From: Syngnathus acus | Lineage: Eukaryota > Chordata > Actinopteri > Syngnathiformes > Syngnathidae | NCBI RefSeq assembly: GCF_901709675.1 | Contig: NC_051096.1 | Span: forward strand, 4,367,001 to 4,431,000 | Direction of reading: 5' to 3' | DNA length: 64,000 bases | In this document: positions 27,101 through 38,196 of the stretch, in pieces | Layout: every line of letters begins with the position of its first letter | How positions within the stretch are numbered: the stretch's first letter is position 1 | The notes under the pieces: model-generated | Databases searched by the model: none | The model's input: only the letters and a program-made list of their open reading frames with translations | What the model was told of the DNA's origin: nothing | Made by a program: the position numbers and the translations under genes

Positions 27101-28978
27101 ATAAGAGTCTCCAGTTTGGTTGCTCCTTCCAACGCCATTCATCGGAACCGGAGTCAGCTGGCCAGTACACGGAATGCCAGCGCACCGTCCATACACAGGG
27201 ACAATGGGCCTATCGAGAGGTATGTGGCCGTTTGGCCAAATTAGGTCACCCCAATGGTCATTTGAGGGGCTTAATGGGATCGTCCCAAAACTGCCCCTGA
27301 TTGGTGTCATCGTTTCAGGACTTTATCCAGAGTGGCTACACCACAGAAGCTTGTCCAGGAGACCCACGGTCGCACCAGCACCTTCCTCCCCGTTCTCACT
27401 CGCCACTCCCCCTCAAATCAGAACGAGCGTGGGCTGGGACACCCTCCTTGGAGGGTCCCCGCAGCCTGCCCGACTCGGGTCGAGTCTCCCCCTGCATGAG
27501 GGACGGCGAATTCTTCTTGCGCCTTCTGCAGACGGAAGTGGAGAGGATGGAGGGCTGGTGCCAGAACATGGAGGGAGAGGCGGAGGAGAATGAACTCCCT
27601 GAGGAGAGTGAGTTTGCAAAGGAGGGGAGGTTGCTTTTGAGATCAGTGCAATAAACAATTTCTGTCTTCAACTTCTTTTGTTTTTTCCCCAACTATTTCC
27701 AGTTCTAGAGTTGATTCGCAACGCAGTTGGCAGTGCACAGATGCTCATGTCTCAGAAGGTTCAGCAGTTCTTCCGCCTCTGCCAACAAAATGTGGTGAGT
27801 TTGTGTGATTGCATGAGAAGTCATGACTAAAACATTACAGCGGTGGTTGAACACAAGATGTAGTCTTCTGATTCACATCATTATTATTCTTATAGAGAAC
27901 TTTTTGAGGGTGGTCTTTCTTCAAAAACAAAAGTCATCACTTGATACTTGCAGAACAATTGAGCAGTACGCTTTATCTAGTGATGCCATCAATGATTTCT
28001 TCCATCCGGAATTCATATTTGATGGGTTTGGTTGAACATATGCCTCGAGACTTGCTGACGTTTACGTCTTGCGTAAATATTTAATCCATTTAACATGTAT
28101 CTTGTCTCCTCACCCACCCCAGGACCCATCTTGTTACCCCCAGCCCACCTCTCAGGACCTAGCAGGCTTGTGGGACCTACTTCAGCTCAACATAGAAGAC
28201 ATCCGGGTCAAGTTTCAAGATCTCCAGAGGCTCAAAGAGTCTGGCTGGAAACTCCCCTCTGAAAAGAAGGTGAGCCAAACAACCATGGGTTCCCTTCAGT
28301 TCTCCCCCAGAGCTAAACTGGCTATGTGGCGAAGACTACCGCAGATGTCCTCAATCCCGTCGCATACTGCGAGAATGCAAAATCACAATGAGAACTGAAC
28401 TGAGTACCAAATGTAGTCTATATAACAGGAGGACATCTTCTCTCGAACATTCCAGGTGCTCATTCACTAAATTCCGCCTCATCCTGACAGAACTAACCAT
28501 TGTTTCTCTTTTCCTCTTTTTCCTTCTCATTGTCATTGACCATTCATGTTCTTCCCACATTGTTCCTTTTCTTTACCTAATGAATGCACGACCTGAATTC
28601 TTTCAATCCATCTCTCACACAACCAAACCAAACGATGTATCCACACCCATTATCACCTTCGTTGGGCTATAGGAGGATAAGAAGCTTCCTCCTCCCTTAC
28701 CAAAGAAACCAGCTGGCGGGGTGAGTGGCAGCCTCCGTGCGGATAGCGTCGCGGATGGAGGCGGCGGAGGCGGGTCAGGGGGCCTGGTGGTACCTCGCGT
28801 AGGGGGGCACACCCTACCGATGAGGGAGAAGTCCCTGGACCTCGTTGAACGTCAGAGGACAGAAGCGAGAAGGAGGCTGCTGCAAACCAAGCGTACCGCC
28901 TCCTTCAGGCAGAATTCAGCCACAGAGAGCGCAGACAGTATCGAGATCTACATTCCCGAAGCCCAGACTCGACTCTGA
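21149..28978 (+). CDS. dlgap3: Disks large-associated protein 3 (SAPAP3/GKAP family), 11 coding exons
   Basis: Postsynaptic scaffold linking PSD-95-type guanylate-kinase domains to Shank. Coding exons: 21149-22252, 23573-23778, 24077-24179, 24258-24474, 25129-25646, 26297-26391, 27000-27219, 27319-27607, 27703-27794, 28123-28269, 28673-28978. All have GT-AG sites, phases join, and the total is 1098 codons. The start is ATG 21149 (MKGYH), just after acceptor 21074; an in-frame GTG at 21143 is not used. Landmarks: Cys/His-rich N-terminus, a His-Ser run at residues 61-73, the family box SPSRIRHL...LFAKSHSLEA at 148-171, IPCRRMRSGSYIKAMGD in exon 2, RSHSYVRAIQAGCSQDDDC in exon 4, a C-terminal GKAP-homology helical region (exons 8-10, VQQFFRLCQQ), a Pro/Lys linker, and the C-terminal Shank PDZ ligand QTRL. 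Residue-level match to human DLGAP3 (979 aa, as I recall) is better than to DLGAP1/2/4. The fish protein is longer, mainly in exons 1 and 5. Confidence 0.95.
22253..23572 (+). other. dlgap3 intron after coding exon 1
   Basis: Pyrimidine-rich around 22780-23140 (TTTC/CTCT runs), which opens spurious frames such as 22739-23182. Nothing else recognised. Confidence 0.7.
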
Positions 28979-29248
28979 AATCCCCCTGAGCCACGTCACC
29001 CTGACCAGCAACCAAGTCCTTGGCAGATCTGGATTATCTCCAGGTCATAACTAAATACTCCGCTTCCTCCTAGACTAGAGCATTTCCATAAATACACTTT
29101 CCCATTACTCTTAATTCAGTTCTCAAGCAGTAACAGCCACTCGCGTGTCTTGAAAATTGCACATATTACTGACACAGAGGCCTAAAACAAAAAAAAAGCA
29201 GAGGAGCTCGCAGATATAAATTATCGCCTTTTTTCCACATCAAGACTA

Positions 29249-29275
29249 TTTATTTATTTATTTATTTATTTATTT
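29249..29275. repeat. (TTTA)n microsatellite in dlgap3 3' region
   Basis: Seven clean TTTA units. Confidence 0.85.
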
Positions 29276-29374
29276 CATTTTGGGGCTGACGACAAGAAAC
29301 TTTTTTTTCTCGCAATGGTGATTTGCTGAGGCTCTGGCACTAGTTGGTAGCATGCCCGGTCATGTTCACTGAAA

Positions 29375-29380
29375 AATAAA
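29375..29380 (+). promoter_or_regulatory. Candidate dlgap3 polyadenylation signal
   Basis: AATAAA about 400 bases after the stop codon. Other signals further downstream are possible. Confidence 0.4.
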
Positions 29381-31649
29381 AGGGCTCAACAGGCACAAAA
29401 CCTCGACGACAGGAGATGATGAGACTTCACATATTTGAATTCCTGTTGCCACCCCTGAAGGGGAAAACACTCTCCATTTGTGGGGTGTTCCATTCCCAGC
29501 TACATGTATCCATTCTCTTCACTGACACTGCCAGTACGGAAAACGAAACACGGTTCGCTCTTATTATACTAAGCAGCCACCATCTTCTTAGAACCAGATC
29601 ACAAAGCAATTCCTGTTATTTTTTATTTGCTTTATCATCAAATGCATTCATGCAAAAGAGCAATTGGAACACACATGGAAAAAACAACAACAACCGTACA
29701 AATATGCTAATTAAGACTTGCAATATTTAAAAATATTTGATAACACTATGATTTTTGGTTTTGGCCCACACCTCTTTGAACGTTCATCGTGAGGTTTTCT
29801 TGAATGAACACTTGCTACCCTGTGCACACTCGTTTTTTGCCAAATGAAGCAATTGCAGGGTAGCAGCAGAGCCTGACAGCAAGAGAGGATAAAAATAGTT
29901 AAGTTTGATTGGCTGAAGTGGCTTCTCAGGACTCCACTGAGATAAAGGGGGGGGGGGGCATTCAAATGTGAGATTATAGCACCACTAAGTGGTCAATTTA
30001 GGATCTAACAGCAGTATGTAGTTTGAATTTAATAAGATGCCCTTATGACACGAACCGATAACGGAATATATTGTTTTTCCGCCACCCAACGTAGTAGCTC
30101 TTGGCAAATATTGACTTAACTAAAAGCAAAAATGACATATCTCAATTACGGTGGTCACAAGATGAAAACTCGCAACTACTTGTGAGTGAATTCGATTTAT
30201 GGATCTTGAGTAGGAAGCGCAGCACTGTAGCATGACTTTTAATAATTGTGTTCACCCACATGAAAAAGAAAAAAAGAAACTGCAACACATTTTTGATTTC
30301 AATATTTTACGTGGACGTTTTGTACAAGGCTTTATGTGAATGCGGCGAGAGAAATGATGGAGACCAATGAAATTCAGCCATTCGCATGATTTTCTTTTCT
30401 CCTAATATGGCAATGGAATCTGGCAAATATTTTAACAGGAGATGTATATTTTATAATATAATCTACATTTATAGATAGACTATTGAGTACAGTGTACACA
30501 AAGGCCTATATCAAAATGTGAAATACCACTGTATTATTATTAATTATTATTATTACATAGACTTGTGTGATGTTACTGCTGTGTGGCACATGTGAAAAGA
30601 TTTTCTGAGTGCTGAGTCAGGTTCACAGGGTAAAATATATATCTATATATATGTTAGTTGCCAAGTCAAATCCTTTGGAGCTTCAATGACATATACTCTC
30701 TCGTCTTATTTCCGCTTTAGAACCAACGACATGTGCCTAACCAGCTATGCGTGGTGGTTACTGTTCAAGTTTACAGCGTGTAACGTTACGTGCGGTGTGT
30801 ACATAGAATTTCTGAGATTACCTTCAGATAGAGATTTCCGATCCTTCACTTGGACTCTTTCTGAAATACTTTGTGTTGGCACTGCATGTTTTGAAAGAGA
30901 TGAATTAGCCTGCTGACGGGAGCTAATTTTGTAGCTTTAAAAATCTTTGTACAGAAATGTTTAATTTTGGTGGCAAAAAGCGGGACGTTAAGTTGACAAC
31001 ATCTGAGTGGCTTATCAAACAAAGCACAAAGACCTGCTTTTTTTTTTTTATACTCTTACTGCACTGTGAAGGACTCCTGACTGGTCTTTTCATGGCGAGG
31101 ATTCAACAAGTATTTATCCACAGTAGCAACTTCTTCAATTCTCAAGTGGCGGAGTTGAGTGACTCACGTATAGCTTTGCATTTTTTTTTTTATGTCGCCT
31201 ATTCCACTCTGAGTGCAAGGACCCTCGCTATAAATATCACGCAGCAACACACGAGTCACCAGACTGACTGGATGCCACAAAACACCTGTCACCTCTTCCG
31301 AAACATGCAAAACATTCAGAGCCAGACGAACAACCCCCGAGTACCTCAGCCTTTGTGACCCGGCCGGGCCTCTGTCCTCAGGGGATTCTCTATACACTGA
31401 CACAACCGTTCAAAAAAAAAAAAAAATAGAACAAAACACAAGAGAGTACTTTTTAAAATGATGGTACCGGGAGAGCGCCAGAGTAGGCGCAACAAGAGGG
31501 AAGACCGCATCTGGTGAACCTGAGGGGTCTTGCAGATTTGAGTTTTAGGTGGACATTTCTAAGAGGCTGCTCTGATTGGTAAGACGTTTTTTTTAGGGTG
31601 TGCTGATTTCAATTTACTTTGTTGTCCTTATATTCATTTATAACATATT

Positions 31650-31712
31650 TTTCAGATTATAAGGCGCATTCAATATCCTTTAATTTCCTCCAAAATTGAC
31701 AGTGCGCCTTAA
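31650..31712. mobile_element. Decayed MITE fragment (same family as 2615)
   Basis: 'tttttcagattataaggcgca ... attgacagtgcgcctta' matches the left end and first internal module of the MITE family, with substitutions and no right end found. Confidence 0.5.
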
Positions 31713-32989
31713 TACTTGAATACTGTTTTGAAAATTGTCATTTGAATACCAACCAAATTTCAAAACTGGGCTCACAAATGAAGCATTGCTAACAAATAAT
31801 CGCTACCCCAAAATTGCCTTTTAGTTTAGGTTCCTCATTATTGTATTGATTGCACAATTGGGACACGCAAATATCATTGTGTTCTAATCCACAGAGCAGC
31901 CAAGAGACATGTAACTGAAACTCCAATGTGCCTTTAGCACTGAGATATTATCAACACTGTAACGTTGGAACAAAACGATCACACTAACACCCTGCCACTC
32001 TTTTGTTTACAAAAAAAAATGTAAATACGTGTTGCCAACGGACATTGCTCTACTCAATATCACATATATTGTTACTACAATATGATTATTAGTTGTAGTG
32101 TGGTTATCGCCATTAAAAAGAGGGGAGGGGGGGTAACAATAACCACCGCTGTCATTCTTATGAACTTATTATTCTATATAACGAGGCGTGAGTCTTGTGT
32201 ACAATAACTAGCTTAATGTGTTAGGACATGTCTTAAAAAGCGCTGCTAGGATGATGGACAACAAAAGGGACAAGAACTCTGGGACGACAAACTGTATTTT
32301 CTCTCTGGGATCGACGACGGACACGCCCACCAGGAGATCACAAAAGAGGGACGAGTCGAACATGACTGCGTCCTCTTGTGAATTTAAAGGCGGAGCTTCC
32401 CGATGTTAGTCCACTATATAATGTAGCAAAAGCGAAAAATGTCCTCTGCCCTCGTTCCATCATGTCGCCCCGAAACGCCGGACGGGTTTTTTTTTTTTTC
32501 CTATTCTTCTGTTGTCATACAGTGCCAAGACAACATAGTGTACATAGAAACATTCTTTTTGTTGTTGTTGTCATTTGAAAAGAAATGACTAGCACATATA
32601 GCAATACCATTAAGATATAAATGTCTGAGAGAAGATGGCGAGAGAAGATGCATGCTTGAGAATCACCACGGTGACTTGGTCGGGGATCATGGTTCATGGT
32701 TCTGTTTGTTGTGTTGTGAGTCTCATTGTGTACATACCATTTTGTATTATTTACTGTAAAAAAAAAAAAAAATCATGGCTCCGGATGTGTTCAAGGAGCA
32801 CGTCTGAAAGCCCCAGAGAGATGGCACACTGTGACGTGGTTTACCCCTCAACACAGAATGTAACGCGGTCAAAACATTTTCTAAAGGCTAATATTATTAC
32901 TATTAATATGATGATTACTATAAAGCTATTTTAGCCAGTTAAACAAGGCTCTTGTGTCTCCTTTGTCTTTATTTAATGTTTTTGTCTTT

Positions 32990-33600
32990 CTAGTAAAGGG
33001 GGAAACAATTTTTTTTTTTTTTTAGGGGGGGTGATTTGTTAATATGCAACAAGGCAAAAATTATTATTAAATTAATATTTGTAATGTGGAGTCAAACATA
33101 ATATGGCTTTTTGAATGGCTTTAATGTTTTTGTGTTTCTAGTAAAGGGGGAAAACTGCATTTGTTTTGGGGGGAGGGGGGTTTGTTACCATGAACCAAGG
33201 CAAAAATTATTATTAAATTATTATTTGTAATGTAGAGCCAAACATAAAATATGGCTTTTTGGATGTCTTTAATGTTTTTGTGTTTCTAGTACAGGGGGAA
33301 AACAAAATTGCATTCTTTTTTTTTTTTAAGGGGGGGGGGGATTTGTTACCATGCAACAAGGCACACATTATTATTAAATTATTATTTGTAATGTAAAGTA
33401 GAGCCAAATAACAAAATGGCTTTTTGGATGGCTTTAATGCTTTTGTGTTTCTAGTAAAGGGGGAAAACAAAAGTGCATTATTATTTTTTGGGTGGGGGGG
33501 GGATTTGTTAACATGCAAGAAGGCAAAAATTATTATTCCATTATTATTTGTAATGTAATGTAGAGCCTAACATAAAATGTCTTTTTAAATCTGTACATTT
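32990..33600. repeat. Tandem array, about four units of about 150 bp
   Basis: Each unit has the same order: TAAAGGGGGAAAAC, a T run, a G run, ATTTGTTAACATGCAAC-like, AAAATTATTATTAAATTATT, TTTGTAATGTAGAGCC, AACATAAAATATGGCTTTTT, then CTTTAATGTTTTTGTGTTTC and TAG. Unit starts are near 32994, 33141, 33289 and 33453. Units differ mainly in T- and G-run length. The array ends about 30 bases before the fuca1 stop codon, so it probably lies in or next to the fuca1 3' UTR. Confidence 0.85.
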
Positions 33601-33629
33601 TAAAGGTTGTACCTTGCAATGTTGAACGT

Positions 33630-35531
33630 TCACTTGACACCATCAAGTTTGAGGGTCCAGGCTTTTCCTGCCGTGTCAGCGAGTTCAGGTAAAACAATCG
33701 TAAGGCCGGCATTTGGTTTGATAGGTGACCAAGATAAAGGCACCGGGTTCCCCAACAACGTCACCTGGTTGACAGTCAACAATGTGCGATTTAAAAAAAG
33801 GCTTCTTGTCAAATCTTGAACGTGGCGGACTTTAATATAATACCTTGGTGTTGGCTGATGTTTTGGGTTCCAAAAGCTGCACAGTGGGCTTGGGGGGCTT
33901 TCTCGTCAAGATGGCATAAATGCTGTCCCCTTTGGATGTATACCTAAAAACACCAACAAACCGTTACTGCATCAGAAAAAAATCAAGCAGGAGCTTAACA
34001 AACAAAAGCATCTAAAATGACCTACCAGACTGGCACGGAGCTGTTTTCCATCTGAACCCTCCAAGGTTCCGAGGAGTAGACAGCCTCCCCATTGACTTCA
34101 AGCCAAGCCCCGATTCCCCTCAGCCGCTCCTCAAACACAACTGGGATCATTCCGTCAGGAGTGGGGCCCACATTTAGGAGGTAGTTACCCCCCAGCGCCA
34201 CAGTGTGAACCAAATCCTGAGCAGCGAACAAATAAAAAAGTCAGTTTTACGACTGATTATTTCTTTGGCTTGAATTAAATCACCTCTATGATGGTAGGCA
34301 GGTCCATCAGGTCACTCATCTTCATGTTCCTACGGTAACCCCAAGATAACTTGTCCACAGACGTGCATTTCTCCCACTTATGCGAGGGGAGCTGACCTGG
34401 TGTATATTTGTCTTCACAGTTGTAGTAACCTCCATGTTTACATGCACAGCCGGCTCCCCATCTGTCATTGGTCACCACTGTATCCTAAGAAACACACTAC
34501 ATTAGTTGGAGAAGTAAAAAAAATAAAAAAAACAGCAGTTACAGCTTGATAACGGTGCATACTTTAACAGGGCTATCATTGTAGAGCCAGGCAAGGAACT
34601 GCGTGGAATTCCAATATGTGTCTGGTGCTTCCCAGTCTCCATCAGACCAGATCACCTCAGGTCTGTACCTGCAAGCAGGATGCTGAAATTTATTAAATCC
34701 CTCTGCGTTCATTCATAGCAGATGAAAAGAAAGATGTAAGTCACCTCACAACCATATTATACAACTCCGGTAATAATTTGTGAAGCACAAACTCCTGAGT
34801 TTGGAATCCATTCTGCTTGTCCTTCAGGTAAAGAGGGTTGAACCATTCGTAAAGGGAATTGTAGAGTCCAAAGTGCAGCGACCTAAATATGGAAATAATC
34901 AACCACATTAAAGGCAAGAATCATAAAAATCTATAAAGTTAGTCTTGAATTTTGTTGAAACACATAGAGCACACACCGGTTCCGCACAGCCTCCCCCAAG
35001 TCTCCGACGAGGTCTCTGTGCGGACCGGTATCGACAGAATTCCAGTTCCAAGAGTTGGGAGATTCCCAGTTGGTAAAACCTTCATGATGTTTGGCTGTCA
35101 AGACCACATATCTAGATTGAAAATACAATGTGATCAAATTAATCTGGACTGCAAGGAGTCCCTCTTGTGCACAAAAAAAAAAAAACTCACTTTGCTCCAG
35201 AAGCATTGAATATATCCGCCCACTCTTCCGGCTTAAAAAACTGAGCATTAAACTGGGGTGCAAATTCCGGGTAGCTGAACCCAGGCGGGTAATTATTGTC
35301 CATATAAGCAACACATTTGGGATCAGGAGGTTTTTGACCTTGCCAGTGCCACCAGAACCACTCGCTGTCAAAAGCAGGTACGGAAAAAACTCCCCAGTGG
35401 ATGAAGATGCCCACTTTTGCCTCATCATACCAGGAGGGGAGAGGACGAGCGTCCAGACTCGTCCAGTCTGCAGTGTAGCGAGCTCCGCACGCGAAAGTGA
35501 CGAGTAAAAGGACAAAAGTCAACACGATCAT
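33630..35531 (-). CDS. fuca1: Tissue alpha-L-fucosidase (GH29), 8 exons
   Basis: Lysosomal glycosidase removing terminal alpha-L-fucose from glycoproteins and glycolipids. Exons (transcript order): 35191-35531, 34977-35111, 34745-34882, 34563-34668, 34284-34484, 34026-34216, 33844-33943, 33630-33764. Phases join to 448 codons, close to the usual family length. Residues 1-16 are a hydrophobic signal peptide ending near ACGA. GH29 landmarks: [19 protein letters not shown] in exon 1, [15 protein letters not shown] in exon 2, the nucleophile motif WSDGDWE (Asp214 by my count) in exon 4, VTNDRWG in exon 5, and [10 protein letters not shown] in exon 6. N-glycosylation sequons include NAS, NST, NDS and NSS. 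The C-terminus ends KLDGVK, like vertebrate FUCA1. FUCA2 is the alternative; I prefer FUCA1 from memory of both. An E-box of CLEAR/M-box type lies 120 bases upstream. Confidence 0.93.
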
Positions 35532-35649
35532 GGTGACATTTGTTAAAATATATGCACTTCAAGGATTTAAGACTAACTTAAACGCTTATTGCAGCGTTAC
35601 ATTTGCACGTTGATCATTGTTATGGTTCTGAATCACGCGGTCCCAGGAA

Positions 35650-35659
35650 GTCATGTGAC
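35650..35659. promoter_or_regulatory. CLEAR/M-box-like E-box upstream of fuca1
   Basis: GTCATGTGAC, about 120 bases upstream of the fuca1 start codon. It differs by one base from the lysosomal CLEAR consensus GTCACGTGAC and contains the M-box core TCATGTGA bound by MITF/TFE factors. It is framed by GGAAG on the left and CTTCC on the right. The function is inferred. Confidence 0.5.
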
Positions 35660-36197
35660 TTCCTCACTACAATGTCATTCAAAAGGAACGAGCGCCCTCT
35701 GGCGAGCTGTAGGACAAAGATTTGCGTTATGCGCTCCTATTAAAATCAATTACAAGCGTCATCAGAAAATACGTAATACTCCTGTAAATACCTTAAGTAC
35801 AGTAACATTTATTTGCAATTTGTTACTTGCCACCAATGCAATTCACAGATAAATACTGAAATAATTCTATAACTATTTTAAGATACACTTCGCGGATTAC
35901 ATTTCCCAAGTATGAAAACGTTGTACATGCATTGACCAATATTTCTTCTCATGCTTACAATAATTTTCTTTAATCCTTAATGACGTCGGAAATGTATTTG
36001 TCGCTATTGTTTATTTCGTTTGCGTCAAACAAATTTCCCCTCATCAGAGATGTAGACAAGTATTTAATCAATCACATTTTATTTTCCATGCGATCAATAT
36101 TTTATTGTCTGCTGTCAAATCATAAATCGTGTTCTAAAGTAAAAATACATCTCCAGTAGTAGTAGGGGGAAAAAATAGTAACAATAAATAGTTGTCT
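35660..36197. other. Spacer between fuca1 5' end and the first HTH gene
   Basis: AT-rich, no gene seen. A minus-strand AATAAA at 36101-36106 could serve the HTH gene ending at 36198. Confidence 0.55.
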
Positions 36198-36788
36198 TCA
36201 GTGGTCAGGATGGTCGCAGTTCTCACGAACATCCTGATCCCGTGAGGGTCGCTCCAACGTCTCCATGGAACTCACGGTGGCTCCATCTTGCAAACAATCC
36301 TGGACTTGATTACTCGTTTCCGGACTAGTGTTCTTATTGTGGGTCAAATCAGAAGCCCATTTATCCTTCTTTTGAAACAACGAGCCCTCGTCAGAGGCCC
36401 TCTTGCCTTTGCCCGTCCGGGACGAGTCTCGTCGGGAAGTCTTCCAAGTGTATCCCAGGCGCTTCAAGACCCGCTGGGTAGTTTTGATCGAAATGGGCTT
36501 CACTGCGGTGCAGTTGTACAACCTCTGGATCTCCGTGAGGGAAGCCTGGTTGTTGGCCTCCACCACTCGCTCCATTTGCTTCTCTCCAAGCTCATCAACG
36601 AAGGGTTTCCTGCAGCGACCCCGCTCGCTGCAGGTCTTCTTTTTGGAGCACCAGTCCCTGTACACTCGGGACACGGCAGTCTTGGAGAACCCCAGCTGGC
36701 TGACCGTTTCTGAGATGCTGCGGCCAGCGCTCCGGACACCAACAATGAGGCCCCGCTCAAAATCGCTTAAGTCCCGCGACTTGCCCAT
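36198..36788 (-). CDS. Tc1-type helix-turn-helix protein without transposase domain, paralogue 1
   Basis: Single-exon frame of 196 codons starting MGKSRDLSDFERGLIVG, the start used by its two paralogues. The frame stays open upstream to an ATG at 36905 (39 extra residues with no counterpart in the paralogues). Residues 1-about 50 form a first helix-turn-helix (SISETVSQLGFSKTAVSRVY). After a basic linker, residues about 62-115 form a second one (QMERVVEANNQASLTEIQ ... TTQRVLKRLGYT). This is the bipartite DNA-binding unit of Tc1-like transposases. The DDE catalytic domain (about 200 further residues) is absent; instead there is a polar Ser/Thr/Lys-rich tail ending DHPDH. Probably a nuclear DNA-binding protein. 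It could instead be a decayed transposon, but the frame is intact. Paralogues follow at 37672-38196 and 39460-40044. Confidence 0.7.
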   Translation of the reverse strand: MGKSRDLSDFERGLIVGVRSAGRSISETVSQLGFSKTAVSRVYRDWCSKKKTCSERGRCRKPFVDELGEKQMERVVEANNQASLTEIQRLYNCTAVKPISIKTTQRVLKRLGYTWKTSRRDSSRTGKGKRASDEGSLFQKKDKWASDLTHNKNTSPETSNQVQDCLQDGATVSSMETLERPSRDQDVRENCDHPDH

Positions 36789-36905
36789 TTGCCGTCTGGG
36801 TCCAAATCCTGAACTGGGAGGCACCGTAAGGTCCTCTTTTGCCCACCTTGTCACTCTAGTTTTGATGCAAGTAAGCTGAGCTCTCACTTTTATTTGCAAG
36901 AACAC

Positions 36906-37671
36906 ACACTATCTTCCTCGATGGTGTAGCTTTGTTGTACTATGGACTCACCGACGCCCTCTTGCGGCAGCTTTAGGTACTACTACACAGATACTGACGT
37001 AATCAACGCCTTTTAACACATTTGGAAACATTTTTATTATTATTGGTGTTAGAGGAATCGTGAATAAAAAAAACAATGAAAGTCAATTCAAATAAACTAG
37101 ACATAAAGAAAATAGTGCAGCAAAGTATGCTATTTATATCCAACTTAAAAACGCTTTAAAGAAGTTCTTCATTAACATCCATGGCTGGGTGTGAGGCAAA
37201 ATCCAGTCAAGACTTACATTCAGACAGTACTTGTATTTTTTTAAAGGTCTACTCACAAACAAAACGATTGAAATGTACCGCACGCTGCAAACAAATACAA
37301 TAGTTGTAGCTTGAAAAAAATCATAAATCAAAATCACATCATAATGTGGATGGACATAAAGTGCTTTCTTTCAAGTGACCTCACATTTTTTTAATCAATA
37401 TATTTTTAATACTGTCATAAATGTGCTAGGGGTGTATGAGTTCAATATTTTAGTAGTGGGGGGACTCAAACCACTCGATGCAAATGCTCCAGAAGACAAA
37501 TGAGTGCATAAGCAATATAAATAATGCTGCCAGTGAAATAAATGTAAGACACGTGCAAAACAATGGGATTGCATGAAAGTACTAGTGTAAAAATCAACAT
37601 TGGTGATGGAGAATAGTGCAAGAAAGTGCATGGCCACAGGCACTGGTGGTCTTCGAGGTCCAGGTGGAGCC
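36906..37671. other. Spacer between HTH paralogues 1 and 2
   Basis: AT-rich. Bases just after the stop of paralogue 2 (about 37615-37671) resemble the matching 3' flank of paralogue 3 (gccacaggcactg shared). No gene recognised. Confidence 0.55.
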
Positions 37672-38196
37672 TCACGAGCATTCTAAGCCCGCTTTGGTTG
37701 CTCCAACCACGGGGACAGTCACACTAGCAGTCACGGTTCCTCTGTCTTGACGAGAAGGATGCAGACTTTTCCTACATGCGACCGCTTCTGTGACGCGGTC
37801 CGTATGCGAGGGCGAGTTCTCCACGGCGTCGCTCCGGTAGGTGGACCCCCGGGTGTAGCCCAGTCGCTTCAAGACCCGTTGGGTGGTCGTGATGGAGATG
37901 GGCTTCTCCACGTTGAAATTGTACAACGTCTGGATCTCCTCTATGGTGGCTTGGTTGTTGGCCTCCACAACTCTCTCCATCCGCTTCTCGCCCGTCTCGT
38001 CGACGAGGCGTTTCCTCCCGCAAGCCCTCCGTTCGCTGGAGGTCTTTTTCTTACAGCACCAGTCCTTGTAGACCCGGGACACGGCTGTCTTGGAGAAGCC
38101 CAAGCGGTTGACAGTTTGCGAGATGCTGCAACCGGCGCTTCGGGCGCCTACAATCAGGCCTCTCTCATACTCGCTCAAGTCCCGGGACTTGCCCAT
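37672..38196 (-). CDS. Tc1-type helix-turn-helix protein without transposase domain, paralogue 2
   Basis: Single-exon frame of 174 codons starting MGKSRDLSEYERGLIVGARS. It has the same two helix-turn-helix units as its neighbours: SISQTVNRLGFSKTAVSRVY in the first and IEEIQTLYNF ... TTTQRVLKRLGYTR in the second, joined by a Lys/Arg linker KKKTSSERRACGRKRLVDE. By eye about four in five positions match paralogue 3 over residues 1-116. The tail after residue 116 is short, polar and without a DDE motif, ending GLECS. That C-terminal end aligns loosely with the ends of paralogues 1 and 3 (a TVxxSVTVP-like stretch, then a Cys near the end). The start has G at +4. GC content is higher than in its flanks, as in the other two copies. 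Confidence 0.7.
   Translation of the reverse strand: MGKSRDLSEYERGLIVGARSAGCSISQTVNRLGFSKTAVSRVYKDWCCKKKTSSERRACGRKRLVDETGEKRMERVVEANNQATIEEIQTLYNFNVEKPISITTTQRVLKRLGYTRGSTYRSDAVENSPSHTDRVTEAVACRKSLHPSRQDRGTVTASVTVPVVGATKAGLECS

Larger units (their letters stand above)
28979..32985 (+). other. dlgap3 3' UTR and downstream spacer
   Basis: The stop codon ends at 28978. A first AATAAA candidate lies at 29375-29380; the true cleavage site cannot be decided and a much longer 3' UTR is possible. It contains a TTTA microsatellite (about 29249-29275), a decayed MITE piece (about 31650-31712) and several homopolymer tracts. No other coding exon is supported. Confidence 0.55.

Noticed and set aside
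33213-33518. 101-codon frame on the minus strand
   Set aside because: It translates the tandem repeat array (two repeated blocks), not a gene.
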